A stretch of DNA of 33,395 bases, from positions 1 through 33,395 of the forward strand of contig JACQZT010000374.1 in assembly GCA_016213755.1 (NCBI GenBank), read 5' to 3'. A program made the position numbers and the translations under genes. The notes beneath the pieces were generated by a model, which saw only the letters and a list, made by a program, of their open reading frames with translations, made no database searches and was not told where the DNA came from. This DNA comes from Acidobacteriota bacterium. Its GTDB lineage: Bacteria > Acidobacteriota > Terriglobia > Bryobacterales > Bryobacteraceae. How positions within the stretch are numbered: position 1 is the first letter of the stretch; each line of letters begins with the position of its first letter. This document shows positions 32,401 to 33,395 of this stretch, one piece after another.

Positions 32401-32882
32401 TGCCGTTCGGCAAGGGCAAGGCTGTCGGAGCCAGCGCGGGGCCGGTTCTCAACCGCATCATCGGCGGCTGGACGGTTTCCGGCGCGTACACCTTCGCCAG
32501 CGGAGAAGCTCTCGGCTGGGGCAACGTCATCTACTTGGGCGGCGCACTCGGCTACGACCCCCGCCGGGTGGACGGCACATTCGCCGCCACGCGCTTCAAT
32601 ACCGATTCGCGGCTGCAACTGGCCAATAACATCCGGACGTTCCCGAGCCGCTTCGGCAACCTGCGCCAGAACGGGCCGAGCAACTTCGACGCCACCATCA
32701 TCAAGAACGTGCCGGTGCGCGAGAGCATCCGCATGCAGTTCCGCACGGAGTTCTTCAACGCTCTCAACCACCCGCAGTTTGGAATGCCGAACACCACACC
32801 GACCAGCTCGAGCTTTGGCCGGATAACGGCGCAGTACAACCTGCCCCGCACGGTCCAGATGGCCCTCAGACTGCTGTGGTGA
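29442..32882 (+). CDS. Oar-like TonB-dependent receptor (second paralogue)
   Basis: This 1146-residue outer-membrane protein has a signal peptide ending near SVRSQQ. A carboxypeptidase-regulatory-like domain (GSITGRVIDSQQAVVPGVKV, YTLPFLQPSRYRLEAEVSGF) precedes a plug (FPLNGRSPLSLAQIAFGVVP, VDTVGEVKVETFQVDAAYGN). A long barrel ends MALRLLW. The C-terminus resembles the first receptor (FFNALNHPQFGMPNTTPTSS against [20 protein letters not shown]), so the two are paralogues, but the plugs differ, which suggests different ligands. AGGGGGTG lies just before the ATG. It is the second gene of a pair with the ceramidase-family protein. A long reading frame extends upstream of 29442 but lacks a signal peptide there and overlaps the ceramidase gene. 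Confidence 0.94.
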   Translation: MSRAVQYGFFAALLLSPVSVRSQQFRGSITGRVIDSQQAVVPGVKVAAIEGETQARYETVSGATGQYTLPFLQPSRYRLEAEVSGFKRYIRENVHVSANDQIGLDILLEVGQMAESVTVTAEAPMLITTTASTGQVVSATFIEAFPLNGRSPLSLAQIAFGVVPTSDPLFQRPFDNGRISDFSMGGAPGASNELLLDGAPDTTSGKQVAYSPPVDTVGEVKVETFQVDAAYGNTGGGTVNVVSKSGANEFHGTAYDFNQVSKTAATDFFVNRAGQKKTNLVYNQWGFTAGGPVLIPRLFNGRNRVFWYVAYEGIKHVNPEPVTTTVPDAAEREGNFAQLLSLGSSYQIYDPATGALEGARIRRSPLAGNLVPRSRLNPIALKYLPYYPLPNQTGRADGRDNFLANSTRRENFNSETGRIDFNLSQSHKFFFSFRHNERLQDRGNYFKNVATGNFLNRINWGGTLDDVVTLNPTTVLNTRLNWTRYNPGGYRPSAGFDQTSLGFPAALAAASSQAVMPQASIGGFQTLGTTGTAMAPFDQYQLFSSLNKIVGSHSLKFGADVRVYRESASNLGSSSGSYSFGSNWTRGPLDNSTAAPIGQELASFLLGLPTGGQYDVASFRTNQAGYAAFFLQDDWKVRRNLTLNLGLRYEKELPTTERFDRQVAGFDGVSANSVTARAKQAYATSPVSELPAAQFNPAGGVLFAGPQRRAVTETSSRLFSPRFGFAWTPSGLGAKTTVRGGFGVFYFTEGLKPGAQPGYFQSNQLVATLDSYRTPAATLSNPFPNGLQAPVGNALGLDTFLGQSVNFYNPALRNPYSLRWNFTLQRQLSANLVMEAGYMGNHAVRLNSNRGLNWVPEQFLSRQPFRDPPVIDRLTANVANPFRGLLPGTSLNGNTVALNQLLRPFAQFSGDNGVRLDSDGYGGSYFHTFQFRLEKRMSRGLTYMLNYQWSRLIEQRSYLNPADRRPEKRVASEDRPQRLVLSSVYEMPFGKGKAVGASAGPVLNRIIGGWTVSGAYTFASGEALGWGNVIYLGGALGYDPRRVDGTFAATRFNTDSRLQLANNIRTFPSRFGNLRQNGPSNFDATIIKNVPVRESIRMQFRTEFFNALNHPQFGMPNTTPTSSSFGRITAQYNLPRTVQMALRLLW

Positions 32883-32893
32883 CGGGATGACCA

Positions 32894-32919
32894 CGTGGCG
32901 CACGAGTGCGTGCGCCACG
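32894..32919. repeat. Palindromic element between convergent genes
   Basis: Perfect 10-base arms CGTGGCGCAC (32894-32903) and GTGCGCCACG (32910-32919) surround GAGTGC. The GTGGCGC/GCGCCAC ends match those of the element at 22315-22411. It lies between the receptor stop and the manA stop and could also end transcription, although no T-run follows. Confidence 0.65.
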
Positions 32920-32951
32920 ATTGGTTCCGGCTCGTCCGGGTTAGGGAGCGG

Positions 32952-33395
32952 TTATCGGGAAGGTGAAGCTTTGAACAACCGCGCGGGGCCGGCGCTCGCT
33001 TCGAGAACGTAATCGATCCCTGGGTGGACCAGAACGCTCGTCCCGCGCTTCAGCGCCAGCGTCTGCCCTTCCGCGCGCAGCGTCGCGGCGCCATCCAACA
33101 CGATTAAGCAGTCCGGACCGTGCGCGCTCGCGGCCTGACGCACCGCTCCAGGAACAAGATCGATCGACCTCAGATCGAACTCCCCGGCGGACGCCCGCCC
33201 GCCTTCCAGCACTCGGCAGGGACCGCCCTCGAAAGAGACAATCCGCAGCAGTTCTTCCACGTCCACGTGCTTGGGGGTGAGCCCGCCGCGCAGGACGTTG
33301 TCGGAGTTGGCCATCAGCTCCACCGTAGTGCCTTCGAGGTAAGCGTGCGGAAGGCCGGCGGGCTGAAACGTGCCCTGGCCGGGCCGCAGGTGCAC
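32952..33395 (-). CDS. manA: Mannose-6-phosphate isomerase, class I (N-terminal part beyond window)
   Basis: The last 147 residues of a type I phosphomannose isomerase, which interconverts mannose-6-phosphate and fructose-6-phosphate. The frame is open to the window edge, so the start and the first zinc ligands are missing. Visible are GQGTFQPAGLPHAYLEG (the conserved histidine zinc ligand and nearby active-site residues), ELMANSDNVLRGGLTPKHVDVEELL, and a C-terminal cupin (DCLIVLDGAATLRAEGQ, LKRGTSVLVHPGIDYVLE). The stop faces the second TonB receptor across a 69-base gap with the palindrome. Confidence 0.92.
   Translation of the reverse strand: MHLRPGQGTFQPAGLPHAYLEGTTVELMANSDNVLRGGLTPKHVDVEELLRIVSFEGGPCRVLEGGRASAGEFDLRSIDLVPGAVRQAASAHGPDCLIVLDGAATLRAEGQTLALKRGTSVLVHPGIDYVLEASAGPARLFKASPSR

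Noticed and set aside
29346-32918. Open frame of 1190 codons antisense to the second TonB receptor
   Set aside because: Same shadow effect; composition biased to His, Arg, Val and Ala, no motifs.

Overview
The window looks like a piece of a high-GC chromosome from an Acidobacteriota bacterium of the Bryobacterales/Solibacter type. The clues are two very large Oar-like TonB-dependent receptors with an N-terminal carboxypeptidase-regulatory-like domain, a DUF6526 protein, several secreted proteins of acidobacterial style, and GC near 70% in most genes. This placement rests on gene content recognised by eye; no search was run. Genes are packed tightly on both strands. No gene-free stretch reaches 300 bases; the longest gaps are 5819-5954 (136), 22303-22431 (129), 17607-17722 (116) and 10790-10890 (101). 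No rRNA, tRNA, CRISPR array, transposase gene or phage gene was seen.

Layout. (1) 1-2081 holds an SMC/RecF-like ATPase cut by the window edge and an HNH nuclease, a Septu (PtuA/PtuB)-like or retron-effector-like anti-phage pair in visibly lower-GC DNA. (2) 2087-7103 is housekeeping: endonuclease IV, leucyl-tRNA synthetase, a C_GCAxxG_C_C protein on the other strand, and a Tat-exported aldo/keto reductase with iron-sulfur cysteines. (3) 7100-10504 holds a secreted metal-dependent hydrolase plus secreted TPR metallopeptidase operon (minus), divergent from a GAF-ANTAR antiterminator. (4) 10550-10789 is a Phd/YefM antitoxin without a toxin. (5) 10891-15935 is a five-gene overlapping operon: TldD, TldE/PmbA, a membrane-anchored protein, a receiver domain fused in frame to an exported domain, and a DUF167 protein. 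(6) 15903-18112 holds two secreted proteins of unknown function, a sulfite-oxidase-like protein, a large inverted repeat and a hypothetical protein.

(7) 18167-23058 starts with a TonB-dependent receptor overlapping a secreted endonuclease/exonuclease/phosphatase-family hydrolase, followed by a membrane-anchored methyltransferase. (8) 23082-26012 has a GH13 branching-enzyme-like protein and a secreted esterase, both with a CBM48-like N-terminus. (9) 26009-28141 (minus) is gamma-glutamyltransferase with DUF6526. (10) 28174-32882 pairs a ceramidase-family protein with a second TonB-dependent receptor. (11) The 3' part of manA closes the window.

How the parts may work together: both receptors sit beside an exported hydrolase, which suggests nutrient capture at the outer membrane. 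The hydrolase families (one includes sphingomyelinases, the other ceramidases) make a lipid or phosphodiester substrate possible but unproven. Several genes carry a -10-like hexamer only 6-10 bases before the start codon, and four of these show no Shine-Dalgarno sequence, which suggests leaderless or very short-leader mRNAs. The strongest candidates for a second look are the Septu-like pair at the left edge, the receiver-exported fusion protein at 14134-15732, and the recurrent short-leader promoter arrangement.
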